This document shows positions 25,958-35,178 of a DNA stretch of 64,000 nucleotides, piece by piece. This DNA comes from Fictibacillus nanhaiensis (GTDB taxonomy: Bacteria > Bacillota > Bacilli > Bacillales > Fictibacillaceae). The DNA is taken from assembly GCA_016401345.1 (NCBI GenBank), contig JAEACG010000001.1, positions 682,001 through 746,000 on the forward strand. The letters are read 5' to 3'. A program made the position numbers and the translations under genes. Positions within the stretch are counted from its first letter, which is position 1, and each line of letters opens with the position of its first letter. The notes under the pieces are model-generated. The model did no database searches. It saw nothing but the letters and a program-made list of their open reading frames with translations, and was not told where the DNA came from.

Positions 25958-27433
25958 CTATACACTACTGTAATTATGGCTTTTAGAATTCACGCGCTGC
26001 AAAAAATCTTTCACCATCGCTTTATAAGGCTCTTTGTTAAATTGATCATAATAGATGTTCGACATACGTGCCGGATCTCCAAAGAAGTAATATTCATAAA
26101 GAGCTTGGCGACCACCGAATGTGCTGATTGAAATATCCCATGCTAAACGGAACAATTGAGTGCGTTCGTACCCATCAATGTTAGCCCCTTGTGTATAACG
26201 ATGAACAAGTTCTCCGATGTCATCAGCATTAAAATCTGCTTCTGTTGGAATTCCCATCAAACCAGAAGCACCGAGGATCTTCACAATTTCAACAATGCGC
26301 TGATACATTTTTGGATACCAGTTACGAGCTGCGTTCAATGGCGCAAAGTCCGGTGTCATGTTTCCATACTTATCAAGAGAAGCGTTGTGCTCTGCACGGT
26401 AAAGGTGAGAACGCATCGTTTCCAGGATAAGCATGACTTCAGATGCTTTTTCTTTGACATGTGGAAACACATCAATACCGATTGATTCCATCATATTTAG
26501 GATGACGCCGAGCACAAATTCTGTTTTTACCGTATTCTTTGCGATTACTTGATGAGCCATATGAACGATGGCGTTCGTCTCCACATACGTACGGTTACAA
26601 ATATCAGAACTGCCGCTTACAAACACGCGCTCCCAAGGTACAAGCACATTGTCAAAAACAACAATCGCATCACTCTCTTCAAAGCGAGAGCTTAACGGAT
26701 GATCCCATTGGCTTCGCCCCGTATCAAAGGATTCTCGACATAAGAACTTTAAGCCTTCTGTATTGTTCGGAATAGCAAAAGCCATCGCATACGGATCATC
26801 TTCAGACGAAGCTTTGTTCAATGTTGATGGGAACACGACGATCTCATCCGTTACCCCACCGAGTGTAGCTAACAACCTCGCCCCTTTAACTACGATACCG
26901 TCTTTATTCTTTTCAACGATGCGAGCGGATAAATATGGATCTTTTTGTTCAGATTGCTTTTTCGAACGATTCGTCTGTGGATGAATCAGAGTATGAGTTA
27001 AGCTGATGTCATTTTCCCGGCAATAGTCATAATACTTTCTTGCGTTCTCTGCGAACATTGGATCGTTTTGTGCAAAAAAGTTACCTGACGTACCGAATGC
27101 CATAACACTCGTATTTAAATAATCTGGCGTACGCCCCATCATTCCGCCTGTGTATCCCGCCCATTCAGAAATCATCTCACGCCGGCGAATGAGATCGTCT
27201 ACAGTTTTAGGAGCAATAAAGGAGAGACCCACTTTATCTCCTGTCTGATCAGAGGTATAGAGCATCTTGTCTGCTTTTTCATGCTGGAGGTCATACAGGT
27301 TAGCAATGGATCTTACAATGTTTCGAAAAGCTGGATGAGAAGGAACATCTTCCACTTTCTCACCATGAATCCAAACGTTATTCTTAGCCTTTGAAATCCC
27401 TTGGATATATTGTTCCCCCGTGCGTGCAGGCAA
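25958..27433 (-). CDS. hpaB: 4-Hydroxyphenylacetate 3-monooxygenase, oxygenase component
   Basis: Reduced-flavin-dependent hydroxylase that makes homoprotocatechuate. It has the family N-terminus ARTGEQYIQGI, then MMGRTPDYLNTSVMAF, SLTHTLIHPQTNRSKK and DNVLVPWERVFV, and the C-terminal GASGLMGIPTEADF with RTQLFRLAWD. 491 residues is usual for the Gram-positive form. The start is TTG at 27433, 7 bases after AGGAGG. The partner flavin reductase HpaC is not encoded in this window, so FADH2 must come from an enzyme encoded elsewhere. Confidence 0.93.
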   Translation of the reverse strand: MPARTGEQYIQGISKAKNNVWIHGEKVEDVPSHPAFRNIVRSIANLYDLQHEKADKMLYTSDQTGDKVGLSFIAPKTVDDLIRRREMISEWAGYTGGMMGRTPDYLNTSVMAFGTSGNFFAQNDPMFAENARKYYDYCRENDISLTHTLIHPQTNRSKKQSEQKDPYLSARIVEKNKDGIVVKGARLLATLGGVTDEIVVFPSTLNKASSEDDPYAMAFAIPNNTEGLKFLCRESFDTGRSQWDHPLSSRFEESDAIVVFDNVLVPWERVFVSGSSDICNRTYVETNAIVHMAHQVIAKNTVKTEFVLGVILNMMESIGIDVFPHVKEKASEVMLILETMRSHLYRAEHNASLDKYGNMTPDFAPLNAARNWYPKMYQRIVEIVKILGASGLMGIPTEADFNADDIGELVHRYTQGANIDGYERTQLFRLAWDISISTFGGRQALYEYYFFGDPARMSNIYYDQFNKEPYKAMVKDFLQRVNSKSHNYSSV

Positions 27434-27444
27434 AGAAATCCCTC

Positions 27445-28959
27445 CTAATGTTTTGCTTCGGTTTGAAGCGATTGTTTTTTCTTTCCGAACTGCTGAATGT
27501 GATGGTCAGCTAGTGCAACATGCACTACTTTCATCTCAGTATAAAACTCAAACGCATAGTGTCCGCCTTCACGACCGATCCCCGAATTCTTAGAGCCTCC
27601 GAAAGGAATACGAAGATCACGAACGTTTTGCGAGTTCACCCATAACATCCCAGCTTCAACCGCGTTTGCGACGCGTAGACCTTTTTTCATGTCATTTGTC
27701 CACACATAGCCTGCTAGACCATACTTAATATCATTTGCATAATCAATTACTTCTTCTTCATCTTTAAAGGTCATCACAGATAATACTGGACCGAATATTT
27801 CTTCTTGGGCTACGGTCATATCATTTTTCACATTTAATAAAAGTGTCGGAGCAACAAAGTTTCCTTTTTTGTGAGTTTCAGAGATAGGCTGACTGTATAC
27901 TTCTGCACCTTCGTCTTTAGCAATCTGTAAATATCGTTTTACATTTTCATAGTGTTCTGTATGAATGAGTGGCCCGACTTCTGTATCTGGATCTGACGGG
28001 TCACCTACGATAATGTTGTCTACCCTTTCTTTCAAACGTGTTACGAACTCGTCTTTAATCGATTCTTGAATGAACAAGCGGGAGTTCGCTGTACACCTTT
28101 CTCCATTAAAAGAAAAGATTCCCCATACACAAGCATCAAGAGCACGTTCAAAATCACAATCATCAAATACGATGATCGGCGACTTTCCGCCCAGTTCCAT
28201 TGAAAAACGCTTTAAAGATGCAGCGCCGTTTCTCATAATCTCTGAACCTGTCTTTGTCTCACCTGTAAACGAGATAAGCTGTACATCTTCATGAGCAACA
28301 AGAGATGCTCCAGCTGTCTCTCCAAAACCATGAACGATGTTGAAAACACCTGCAGGAAGTCCTGCTTCATCCACAAGTTCAGCTAGTTTATTAGCAGTTA
28401 ACGGCGACCATTCAGCTGGTTTCAAAATGACCGTGTTTCCCGTGGCAAGTGCAGGTGCGATCTTCCAAGTCTCAAGCATGAAAGGTGCATTCCATGGCGT
28501 GATCAACCCTGCAACGCCGACCGGCTTTTGAATCGTATAGTTCATGAACTCATCATCCACATGATAAGCTTCACCAGACATACGGTTCTTTACCATTTCT
28601 GCATAAAATCTAAAGTTATCCGCAGCACGCCCTACCATCTTTCGGGTTTGAGCAATAGGAAGTCCCGTATCATAGGACTCTAACAACGCAATCTCTTCTA
28701 CATCCCTATCGATTAAATCAGCAACCTTATAGATGTATTGCAGTCGCTTTTCCTGCTTCATCTTGCCCCATGGTCCTTGCTTGAAGGCCTTTTTTGCAGC
28801 AGCTGCAGCTCGATTTATATCTTCAATCGTACCTTCACTAACCGTATTGATCTTTTCATTCGTAAAAGGATTTACGTTTACAAAAAGATCTCCTTTGTGT
28901 CCCGTTACAAACTGACCATCTATATAATGGTGAACCAACTCTTTAATTTCCGGTTTCAT
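27445..28959 (-). CDS. hpaE: 5-Carboxymethyl-2-hydroxymuconate semialdehyde dehydrogenase
   Basis: NAD-dependent aldehyde dehydrogenase that oxidises the ring-cleavage product of HpaD. It shows TPWNAPFMLETWKIAPALA, the NAD loop SFTGETKTGSEIM, general base Glu in MELGGKSP, catalytic Cys in FSFNGERCTANSR, and QEEIFGPVLSV. 504 residues. I chose the ATG at 28959 because GGAGGG is 7 bases upstream. Its start overlaps the end of the upstream hydrolase gene by 17 bases. The exact substrate follows from the operon. Confidence 0.9.
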   Translation of the reverse strand: MKPEIKELVHHYIDGQFVTGHKGDLFVNVNPFTNEKINTVSEGTIEDINRAAAAAKKAFKQGPWGKMKQEKRLQYIYKVADLIDRDVEEIALLESYDTGLPIAQTRKMVGRAADNFRFYAEMVKNRMSGEAYHVDDEFMNYTIQKPVGVAGLITPWNAPFMLETWKIAPALATGNTVILKPAEWSPLTANKLAELVDEAGLPAGVFNIVHGFGETAGASLVAHEDVQLISFTGETKTGSEIMRNGAASLKRFSMELGGKSPIIVFDDCDFERALDACVWGIFSFNGERCTANSRLFIQESIKDEFVTRLKERVDNIIVGDPSDPDTEVGPLIHTEHYENVKRYLQIAKDEGAEVYSQPISETHKKGNFVAPTLLLNVKNDMTVAQEEIFGPVLSVMTFKDEEEVIDYANDIKYGLAGYVWTNDMKKGLRVANAVEAGMLWVNSQNVRDLRIPFGGSKNSGIGREGGHYAFEFYTEMKVVHVALADHHIQQFGKKKQSLQTEAKH

Positions 28960-29734
28960 GATCCTTCCCTCCAGTTGGAACTTTTTCTGTACGACCATCG
29001 ACGATCGTATTCTCTAAACAGCCTAAGTAATCAATCTCCAGTCTAATCACATCACCTGGGTGAACGTGTGATATTCCTTTTGGTGTACCTGTCCAGATCA
29101 CATCATTTGGTTCAAGCGTCATGAACGATGAAACAAATTCAATGATCTCAGGGATAGAGTACATAAGATCTTTGGTGTTACCCTGCTGTCTCAATTCACC
29201 GTTCACATAGGTGCGTAGTTCTAGGTTCGTAACATCTGGGATATCTGTGGCATCAACATAATAAGGACCCATCGGACCAAATGTGTCATGTCCTTTTGCG
29301 CGTACTGGAGGACGGTACCAGTTGTTCACAAAATCACGGACTGTTACATCGTTCGCAATGGTGTAACCGCTTACAAAATCCATCGCGTTTTCAGCTTTAA
29401 TATTTCTTCCCTCTTTACCAATGACCACAGCTAGTTCATTTTCATAGTGCATGTATGTTGCACCATCTGGATAGAATACTTGCCCTTTATGACCCACTAA
29501 TGATGAGTTTGGTTTAATAAAAAGGACAGGCTCAGCCGGTTTCTCCAGTCCCAGCTCATCGGCATGATCGGCATAGTTTAGCGCTAACCCGATCATCTTG
29601 TTCGGCTTAAATGGAGGAAGCCACGTTTTGATTTCACTAACCTTGGCTGATTTCCCTGATGAAAATGTGATCACATCATCCACTACAGTTCCTTTTTGTT
29701 CTCTTCCTTCAAAAATCACACGAGCATGCTTCAT
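28943..29734 (-). CDS. hpaG: FAH-family isomerase/decarboxylase of the homoprotocatechuate pathway
   Basis: Fumarylacetoacetate hydrolase fold of 263 residues: GLALNYADHADELG, PVLFIKPNSSLVGH, HYENELAVVIGKEGRNI (metal Glu), GYTIANDVTVRDF, KGHDTFGPMGPYYV and IWTGTPKGISHVHPGD. In E. coli HpaG two such domains do decarboxylation and isomerisation. Here one domain is present, so it may perform both, or the other enzyme lies elsewhere. The ATG follows the stop codon of the upstream gene directly, with GGGAGT 9 bases before. Confidence 0.85.
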   Translation of the reverse strand: MKHARVIFEGREQKGTVVDDVITFSSGKSAKVSEIKTWLPPFKPNKMIGLALNYADHADELGLEKPAEPVLFIKPNSSLVGHKGQVFYPDGATYMHYENELAVVIGKEGRNIKAENAMDFVSGYTIANDVTVRDFVNNWYRPPVRAKGHDTFGPMGPYYVDATDIPDVTNLELRTYVNGELRQQGNTKDLMYSIPEIIEFVSSFMTLEPNDVIWTGTPKGISHVHPGDVIRLEIDYLGCLENTIVDGRTEKVPTGGKDHETGN

Positions 29735-30658
29735 TTATACTTCACTCCCTATTTTTTCTACTAACCCGTAATCAGCAAGTACACTTCTTATTTCTTTTTG
29801 CAAAGAATCTGCTGGCAAGTCCATTGGCAATCTTAATTTTGGATTGATCTTGCCCATCATGCCTAACGCAGCTTTTAGTGGAGCAGGATTCGTATCTTTA
29901 AACAGAACATCATTTAGAGGCATTAAATCATAGTGAAGCTTAAGTGCTTCTTCTACATTTCCAGACTCCCAGGCGTTGTATACTTCTGCCACTTTAGAAG
30001 GTAGCACATTTGCTGTTGCTGATATGTATCCTGCACCACCAATGGCAAGCATCGGATAACAAAGAAGTTCTATGCCTGAAAACAGCAAAAAGTCACGTCC
30101 ACAGTTTAAGAGCACTCGGTTAATATGCTCAAAGTCTTTATTGGATTCTTTTACTCCGATAATATTCGGACAGTCTTCGTTCAGGCGTGCAAGTGTCTTC
30201 ACTTCTAAATTTACTGCTGTTCTTCCTGGGATGTTATAAATGATTAGAGGAATGTCTACTGAGTCTGCGATAAGTTTAAAATGTTTGTATAGCGCATGCT
30301 GAGAGGGCTTGTTGTAGTATGGGACAATGACCATAGCGGCATCTGCACCCATTTCTTGAGCTAATTTCGTTAAATATAGTGATTCTTGATGGTTCGTTGA
30401 TCCAGTTCCTGGTACGATAGGCACTCTTTTATTTACTGCTTTTATCGCTGTTTCCATGACAAGCTCACGTTCTTTTAATGTCAGCGACGATGGTTCTCCT
30501 GTCGTCCCGGTGACGGAAATCCCGTGACTTCCAGACTGGATATGCCAGTCAATTAAATTTTTTAGCGTTTCGAGATCCAGCGACTCATCATCATGAAACG
30601 GTGTGATGATCGGAGCAATTGATCCTCTTAAAGACTTTTTTACCTCTTCTACTTTCAT
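29735..30658 (-). CDS. DapA-family aldolase/lyase of the catabolic operon
   Basis: Class I pyruvate-dependent aldolase fold of 307 residues. The motifs are TGTTGEPSSLTLKER, the Tyr of LIIYNIPGRTAVN and the Schiff-base Lys of NIIGVKESNKD, as in dihydrodipicolinate synthase. Its place at the head of the homoprotocatechuate genes suggests that it splits the C7 intermediate into pyruvate and succinate semialdehyde in place of the class II enzyme HpaI. Lysine biosynthesis is the alternative, but less likely here. GAGGAG precedes the ATG at 30658. Confidence 0.85.
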   Translation of the reverse strand: MKVEEVKKSLRGSIAPIITPFHDDESLDLETLKNLIDWHIQSGSHGISVTGTTGEPSSLTLKERELVMETAIKAVNKRVPIVPGTGSTNHQESLYLTKLAQEMGADAAMVIVPYYNKPSQHALYKHFKLIADSVDIPLIIYNIPGRTAVNLEVKTLARLNEDCPNIIGVKESNKDFEHINRVLLNCGRDFLLFSGIELLCYPMLAIGGAGYISATANVLPSKVAEVYNAWESGNVEEALKLHYDLMPLNDVLFKDTNPAPLKAALGMMGKINPKLRLPMDLPADSLQKEIRSVLADYGLVEKIGSEV

Positions 30659-30670
30659 GCCTTCATCTCC

Positions 30671-31336
30671 TCAAAATGTATTTTGTTTCGAATCCTCAAG
30701 AAAAGCTTTTAGCGTGTTCAACTTATGGTTTCTTGTATATGATTCTATTACTTTTGGATCTTCTCTTCTTTCTATCATTTCAATTAGTTGATAGTGTTCT
30801 GTGACTGAGCGTTTCATACGTACAGGTTTCATTGTTGACCCCTGTTTGCGAACAGTACCCAGCCTTTCCCATGTTGTATGAATCTGTTCTAACAGAAATT
30901 GATTGGTGCAATATTTGTAGGTGAGTTTGTGAAATTCTTTGTTGTAGTTGGAGAAAAGAGAATAATCAAGATGTTCAAGTGCATCTTCCATAAGCTTTGT
31001 ATACTCTCTTAAACCTTCAAGTTTTTCATGAGGAAAGTGGACGGATGATTCTGCAGTCGCAAAACCTTCTAATACGGCTAGAACGGATAAAGTTTCTAAA
31101 TATGCTTGTTCATCAAAGGGGGTAACAATCGCTCCTGAGTATGGCTTAAATGAAATCAAGGAATCCGCTTCAAGCAATCTAATCGCTTCACGAACCGGGA
31201 TAGCACTCGTTTGAAGCTCTCTTGCCAGTTGGTCAATAACAAGTTTGTGACCAGGCGGATACCTGCCATCTAAGATACGAGAACGGATGACTTGATAAGC
31301 ATACTGCTGTTTGTTTGTTTTATGTTTAGTCTTCAT
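30671..31336 (-). CDS. GntR family regulator (FadR/VanR-type C-domain)
   Basis: Repressor of 221 residues. The N-terminal winged helix (YQVIRSRILDGRYPPGHKLVIDQLARELQTSAIPVREAIRLLEADSLI, seen in its parts ILDGRYPPG and PVREAIRLLE) is followed by an all-helical effector domain with the usual His/Asp metal-site pattern. It is the first gene of the operon, 12 bases before the DapA-like gene, so it probably represses the operon and itself. Three similar palindromes lie directly upstream. The effector is likely 4-hydroxyphenylacetate or a pathway intermediate. Confidence 0.88.
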   Translation of the reverse strand: MKTKHKTNKQQYAYQVIRSRILDGRYPPGHKLVIDQLARELQTSAIPVREAIRLLEADSLISFKPYSGAIVTPFDEQAYLETLSVLAVLEGFATAESSVHFPHEKLEGLREYTKLMEDALEHLDYSLFSNYNKEFHKLTYKYCTNQFLLEQIHTTWERLGTVRKQGSTMKPVRMKRSVTEHYQLIEMIERREDPKVIESYTRNHKLNTLKAFLEDSKQNTF

Positions 31337-31353
31337 AATCCTATGTTAATCGC

Positions 31354-31433
31354 AAATCATATATGATTTCAAGCTAATTATCAGAAAAATCATATATTAT
31401 TGTTAATTTAGTAAAAAAGTATCATATGGTATT
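31354..31433. promoter_or_regulatory. Three operator-like palindromes before the GntR gene
   Basis: AAATCATATATGATTT at 31354-31369 is a perfect 16-bp palindrome. Related sites are AAATCATATATTATT at 31387-31402 and AGTATCATATGGTATT at 31418-31433. Their centres are 31-33 bases apart, about three helical turns, so several dimers could bind on one face of the DNA. Confidence 0.7.
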
Positions 31434-31548
31434 TTATGAAAAAATAATTATAGTTAAATAGTCTTGTTACACACACTAGAAGTTTACATATGTAGTAAGA
31501 ATAAGCTATTCTATTCATATAGATTGTGTATAAAGGGGTAAAAAGCCC

Positions 31549-31839
31549 ATGAATGTAAAAAACGCCATGGAGATTCTAGTAGAAGAAGCATTAAAAAATT
31601 ATTGGGGACAACTTCAGCTGCCTTGCAAATGCGAAGTTTGTAAAGCTGATGTCTTTGCGATTACACTTAACAATTTACCACCCCGCTATGTATCAAATGA
31701 AGATGGATACGCTTTTGTCAAAGCTCAAAACTTTGATGATCAATCCAGAGTCAACATCTTAAACCAGATTGTAAAAGCTACAGGTATTGTAGCAACTCGA
31801 CCATCACACGATTTGAAACCATCTCCTGCTAGCGAATAG
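31549..31839 (+). CDS. comFB: ComFB family protein
   Basis: A 96-residue protein matching late competence protein ComFB: NAMEILVEEALKNYW, the cysteine pattern CKCEVCKADVFAITLNNLPPRYV, and a helical tail. In B. subtilis comFB lies between comFA and comFC; here it stands alone with its own terminator. ComFB-domain proteins have recently been proposed as cyclic dinucleotide receptors, which would fit the c-di-GMP genes in this window; whether this copy binds is unknown. AAGGGG precedes the ATG by 11 bases. Confidence 0.9.
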   Translation: MNVKNAMEILVEEALKNYWGQLQLPCKCEVCKADVFAITLNNLPPRYVSNEDGYAFVKAQNFDDQSRVNILNQIVKATGIVATRPSHDLKPSPASE

Positions 31840-31857
31840 AAGGCAGATGGTTTTTAT
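31816..31857 (+). terminator. Terminator of comFB
   Basis: AAACCATCT pairs with AGATGGTTT, overlapping the stop codon, followed by TTATTTA. Confidence 0.65.
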
Positions 31858-31976
31858 TTACTGTACAATCAATCATGTTTATTTCGTAAAGTATACCTAA
31901 TAACCATAACATTCAGTTGAAATTTACATAAGAACAAATAACCTGACTCTTTATTCCTATTTTTCAGAAAAGTTCC

Positions 31977-32005
31977 TTGCGAGAGCTTTTTTCTTGTGAT
32001 ATATT
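31977..32005 (+). promoter_or_regulatory. Promoter of the cold shock gene
   Basis: -35 TTGCGA, 17-base spacer, -10 TATATT. The resulting leader of about 95 bases, with a GCAC-AAAA-GTGC hairpin before the ribosome binding site, is typical of cold shock mRNAs. Confidence 0.6.
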
Positions 32006-32107
32006 TGTGACAACCATTCAGTACTGGATTACATCTTAACTTAAGAGTTTGAAAGTGGTTTGGTAATTACAGAGCACAAAAGTGCAAACGTTCTAGGAGG
32101 CATTTAC

Positions 32108-32308
32108 ATGCAAACAGGTAAAGTAAAATGGTTTAACGCTGAAAAAGGTTTTGGATTCATCGAAGTTGAAGGTGGAGACGACGTATTCGTACATTTCTCT
32201 GCTATCCAATCAGAAGGTTTTAAATCACTTGACGAAGGTCAAGAAGTAGAATTTGAAATTGTTGACGGAGCTCGCGGACCACAAGCAGCTAACGTAACTA
32301 AAAAATAA
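32108..32308 (+). CDS. Cold shock protein (CspB type)
   Basis: A 66-residue nucleic-acid-binding beta-barrel. RNP1 (KGFGFIEV) and RNP2 (VFVHFSAI) are intact, and the N-terminus [14 protein letters not shown] is standard. It acts as an RNA chaperone that keeps mRNA unfolded in the cold. The ATG at 32108 follows AGGAGG by 7 bases; a longer in-frame start has no support. Monocistronic, with a long leader and a strong terminator. Confidence 0.96.
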   Translation: MQTGKVKWFNAEKGFGFIEVEGGDDVFVHFSAIQSEGFKSLDEGQEVEFEIVDGARGPQAANVTKK

Positions 32309-32324
32309 GTTCGGCTTATATATA

Positions 32325-32354
32325 AAAACCCGGCAGTAACTGCCGGGTTTTTTC
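32325..32354 (+). terminator. Strong terminator of the cold shock gene
   Basis: AAAACCCGGCAGT pairs with ACTGCCGGGTTTT, followed by T residues. GC-rich stem, very likely functional. Confidence 0.9.
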
Positions 32355-32374
32355 TGTATGCAAATATATGTACA

Positions 32375-32403
32375 AATAAAGAGGCTCCCTATTGAGGCAG
32401 CCT
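32375..32403 (-). terminator. Terminator of the 47-residue gene
   Basis: AGGCTGCC pairs with GGGAGCCT on the minus strand, followed by CTTTATTT, just after the stop codon. Confidence 0.6.
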
Positions 32404-32545
32404 AGTCTTTTAAACCAACTTTTAATTTATACTTTTGTATCTTACCTAATATATCTACTTTATCTTCCTGCGAAAAGATTCCAAGTTTGTGTAGAATTAT
32501 TGTGTACTGCTGAAGTTTAAACAATGAACTCTCTTTATACCACAT
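32402..32545 (-). CDS. 47-residue hypothetical protein
   Basis: A short basic protein starting MWYKESSLFKLQQYTIILHK and ending KIQKYKLKVGLKD, probably two helices with no membrane segment. AGGTG stands 6 bases before the ATG, and a terminator follows the stop. A weak Fur-like sequence (TGATAATGATT at 32618) lies upstream, but the second half of the site is poor. I do not recognise a family. Confidence 0.5.
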   Translation of the reverse strand: MWYKESSLFKLQQYTIILHKLGIFSQEDKVDILGKIQKYKLKVGLKD

Positions 32546-32657
32546 AACATTCACCTATCTTTCCTTGAGGAAACTTTTTAAACCTTTGTAAATATTATAT
32601 GCCATCTGCCACTTTTATGATAATGATTTGTTATTTATTTTAATGTTGCTACTCATA

Positions 32658-32690
32658 AAAAAAGCGCACCAATACGATACGCTTTTTTTC
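32658..32690 (-). terminator. Terminator of the lipoprotein gene
   Basis: AAAAAGCG pairs with CGCTTTTT, with T runs on both sides, directly after the stop codon. Confidence 0.75.
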
Positions 32691-32691
32691 A

Positions 32692-33549
32692 CTATTTGGT
32701 TTGAATTGTAGAAAGCATTGCCCAAATGGCTTGCTCCCATTTAGCAGCGTTCTTATGCTCAGGCAAGTTAACCGTATATTTGACTTGATCTCCATTGCTT
32801 AAATCTTGAATCACAATGTATTTTTTGTAAGAATCTTTTGATGCTGTAATAAATAACGCAGTGTTTTCAAATGCAGGCCCAGCGATCTCTTTTCCGTTCA
32901 CTTCACTTACTTCTCCAACCGCTTTAAGCTCATCATTCGCCCATTCTTTTAGATCATCAATGGACGACTCCTCTGACAACGGCTCTATTCTAACGAATGT
33001 TTCAGCAAATTTCGTAGCAAATAGTAAATCTTTTCGTGGTTCCTCTGCTGTAAATTCAAAATCTGGTAGCTTATAAAAGTGGTAATTCAGTTCACTCTCT
33101 GTTAAAACGGCGTCCTCTTCAATAGAGGTTCCATCCACTATGTACGTTAGCTTTTTCGATGGAGCAGCCTCTGGCACACTTTTTTCTGTAATCTGCTCAA
33201 GCAGCCATTGTCCTTCTTCATTCTTCTTATAGATGATGTTAACTTTGGCTCCTTCCTCCAAACTCTCAACGTCATCCCTTACTTCGTCTGTAAGTCGAAG
33301 AACTAATGTTTCACCTGCAGCTTCTACTTCAATAGAATTATTGTCAATCAGACCAATATACGTTCCTTCTTCTTCAATAGAAGTAACTTCTTCGTTAACT
33401 GGTTCTTCTTTTACTTCTTCATTCTTTTCAGTTGGTGAAGTTTCGGCTGTTTTCGGAACTGGTTCTTCTGTTGTATCGGTGCTTTTCGATTCACTGCTAC
33501 AAGCTGCAAGCATTAGTATGATTGCAAATATCCACGTTTTTTTTATCAT
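32692..33549 (-). CDS. Lipoprotein of unknown function
   Basis: A 285-residue secreted lipoprotein. A lysine-rich start (MIKKTWIF), hydrophobic core and lipobox (LAAC, Cys17) are followed by a Ser/Thr/Glu-rich linker to about residue 60. An OB-like segment (GTYIGLIDNNSIEVE) comes next, and a C-terminal domain ends in AAKWEQAIWAMLSTI. I chose the ATG at 33549, 7 bases after GAGGTG. The function is not apparent. Single gene, facing away from the chemoreceptor gene. Confidence 0.8.
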   Translation of the reverse strand: MIKKTWIFAIILMLAACSSESKSTDTTEEPVPKTAETSPTEKNEEVKEEPVNEEVTSIEEEGTYIGLIDNNSIEVEAAGETLVLRLTDEVRDDVESLEEGAKVNIIYKKNEEGQWLLEQITEKSVPEAAPSKKLTYIVDGTSIEEDAVLTESELNYHFYKLPDFEFTAEEPRKDLLFATKFAETFVRIEPLSEESSIDDLKEWANDELKAVGEVSEVNGKEIAGPAFENTALFITASKDSYKKYIVIQDLSNGDQVKYTVNLPEHKNAAKWEQAIWAMLSTIQTK

Positions 33550-33628
33550 TGTTAAACACCTCAAATTAAAAGTTTGATAGTAATGAACTACGTATCCAGA
33601 CATATAAAACAAATTTTGGTAAACACCT

Positions 33629-33655
33629 TAAATGCTATGAGAATCCTGACGATAT
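33629..33655 (+). promoter_or_regulatory. Sigma-D promoter of the chemoreceptor gene
   Basis: TAAA, a spacer of exactly 15 bases, then GACGATAT: one base from the sigma-D consensus TAAA-N15-GCCGATAT. The expected start site is about 35 bases before the coding region. Placement before a chemotaxis gene is what this sigma factor predicts. Confidence 0.8.
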
Positions 33656-33696
33656 ATAAATAGTACTTATACATTTTAAAACGGAGATGACGAAAT

Positions 33697-35172
33697 TTGA
33701 ATCCATCATTTGCCTCAAATTTACAAACGAATAAACTAGTTACAAAAATGCTGTGGGGTATGTATTTCCTTGGTCTAGCAAGTACTTTCGCTAGTACGAA
33801 AACCATAGACAGTGTCATGTTTTATGGTATAGCTGGACTAGTTATACTTCTCTCACTATCGATTTGGACGTACCGAAAATGGGCTCCATTCGCCGTTCAA
33901 TATTTTGTTGTTATCGGCTTAACGATTCTGACGGTTATCATGGCGGACACGAACCCGAAGATTTCAACTTATCTTATGACATATGTATGCTTGGCAGTTA
34001 TCACGTTGTATCATAACTATCTTTCTATCTTACTATCGGGTATTAGTGGATTATTGTTAACTAATTTCTTCTTTTTTCAATATAAAGAAACGATGTTTGC
34101 CGGACAAGACCCTAAGATCATTATCTCATTAAACGTTTTCTTAACAGTAATTACTGCAGCTTTAGTCGCACAAGCGAGAATTGGTCAGCGTATGCATGAA
34201 AATATTAGGGATGCTGAAAAACAATCGGAAAATGATAGAGTTAAATTGGAACAGTTGTTGACTAAGATTAAGGATGCAACAGAAAATTTGCATCACTTTA
34301 GTCAATCGGTAAAGGAAAACGTAAAACGAACAGGTGAAATATCGAGCAACATTACTTTCGCCTTTACTGAAGTAGCAAAAGGTGTGGAATCTCAGGCTGT
34401 CAGTGTAGGTGGAATGAGTCAATCTGTCACAAGTACCAACGACGTAGCAAAAGGCCTTTTTCAACACTCCAGCGATATGAAAAAACTTTCAGAGCAAACA
34501 GCAACTGTTACAAAAGCAGGAGAAAACCAAGTATTAGAACTCTCTTCTAAGATGAAAGAAGTGAGCGAACTAATGCAGCAAACAAACACTCTTATGCATG
34601 AATTAAATCAGCAAAGTGAATCCATAGAAGGAATTTTAACGACAATTGAAGAAATTTCTTCTCAAACGAATCTGCTTGCATTGAATGCCGCAATTGAAGC
34701 AGCGCGTGCCGGGGATCAAGGTAGAGGATTTGCAGTTGTTGCAGACGAGGTTCGCCGCCTTGCTGAGGATTCTCAACATTCTACAAAGCAGATTGGAGCA
34801 ATCTTAGGTGAAATCCGTAACAAAGCCAAACAAGCAGCTCAATTTGTAGATGGTTCGCAAGGTGTCGTCACATCCAGTCTTGAAGCGACTGAGAAGACTG
34901 CAAACAATTTTATTCAAATTTTAGTAAACACTGATCAAGTTGCAACACAGTCTTCTGAAGTACAAGAATTGATTAATCAATTGTATGAATCTACCGGATA
35001 TATTGTAGGAGAAATTCATTCGGTTTCAGGAATCGCAGAAACATCTAGTGGTTCTGTGGAAGAGGTTCTCGCATCGGTAGAAGAGCAACATAGATGTGTA
35101 GAAGAAGTGGTAGAAAGTTTCAACAAGTTTGAAGCATTAACTTCAGAACTAAATGCACTCGTAAAGAAATAA
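33697..35172 (+). CDS. Methyl-accepting chemotaxis protein, polytopic N-terminus
   Basis: Chemoreceptor of 491 residues. The first 150 hold about six membrane helices with no large extracellular domain, so it may sense membrane state or intracellular cues; no HAMP is evident. The cytoplasmic signalling domain has the invariant hairpin tip [21 protein letters not shown], followed by [16 protein letters not shown]. The start is TTG at 33697, 8 bases after GGAGAT. A sigma-D promoter upstream ties it to the motility regulon. Confidence 0.93.
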   Translation: MNPSFASNLQTNKLVTKMLWGMYFLGLASTFASTKTIDSVMFYGIAGLVILLSLSIWTYRKWAPFAVQYFVVIGLTILTVIMADTNPKISTYLMTYVCLAVITLYHNYLSILLSGISGLLLTNFFFFQYKETMFAGQDPKIIISLNVFLTVITAALVAQARIGQRMHENIRDAEKQSENDRVKLEQLLTKIKDATENLHHFSQSVKENVKRTGEISSNITFAFTEVAKGVESQAVSVGGMSQSVTSTNDVAKGLFQHSSDMKKLSEQTATVTKAGENQVLELSSKMKEVSELMQQTNTLMHELNQQSESIEGILTTIEEISSQTNLLALNAAIEAARAGDQGRGFAVVADEVRRLAEDSQHSTKQIGAILGEIRNKAKQAAQFVDGSQGVVTSSLEATEKTANNFIQILVNTDQVATQSSEVQELINQLYESTGYIVGEIHSVSGIAETSSGSVEEVLASVEEQHRCVEEVVESFNKFEALTSELNALVKK

Positions 35173-35178
35173 AAATGA

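Noticed and set aside
32618-32632. Fur box before the 47-residue gene
   Set aside because: Only the first half matches (about 10 of 14 positions); too weak without support.
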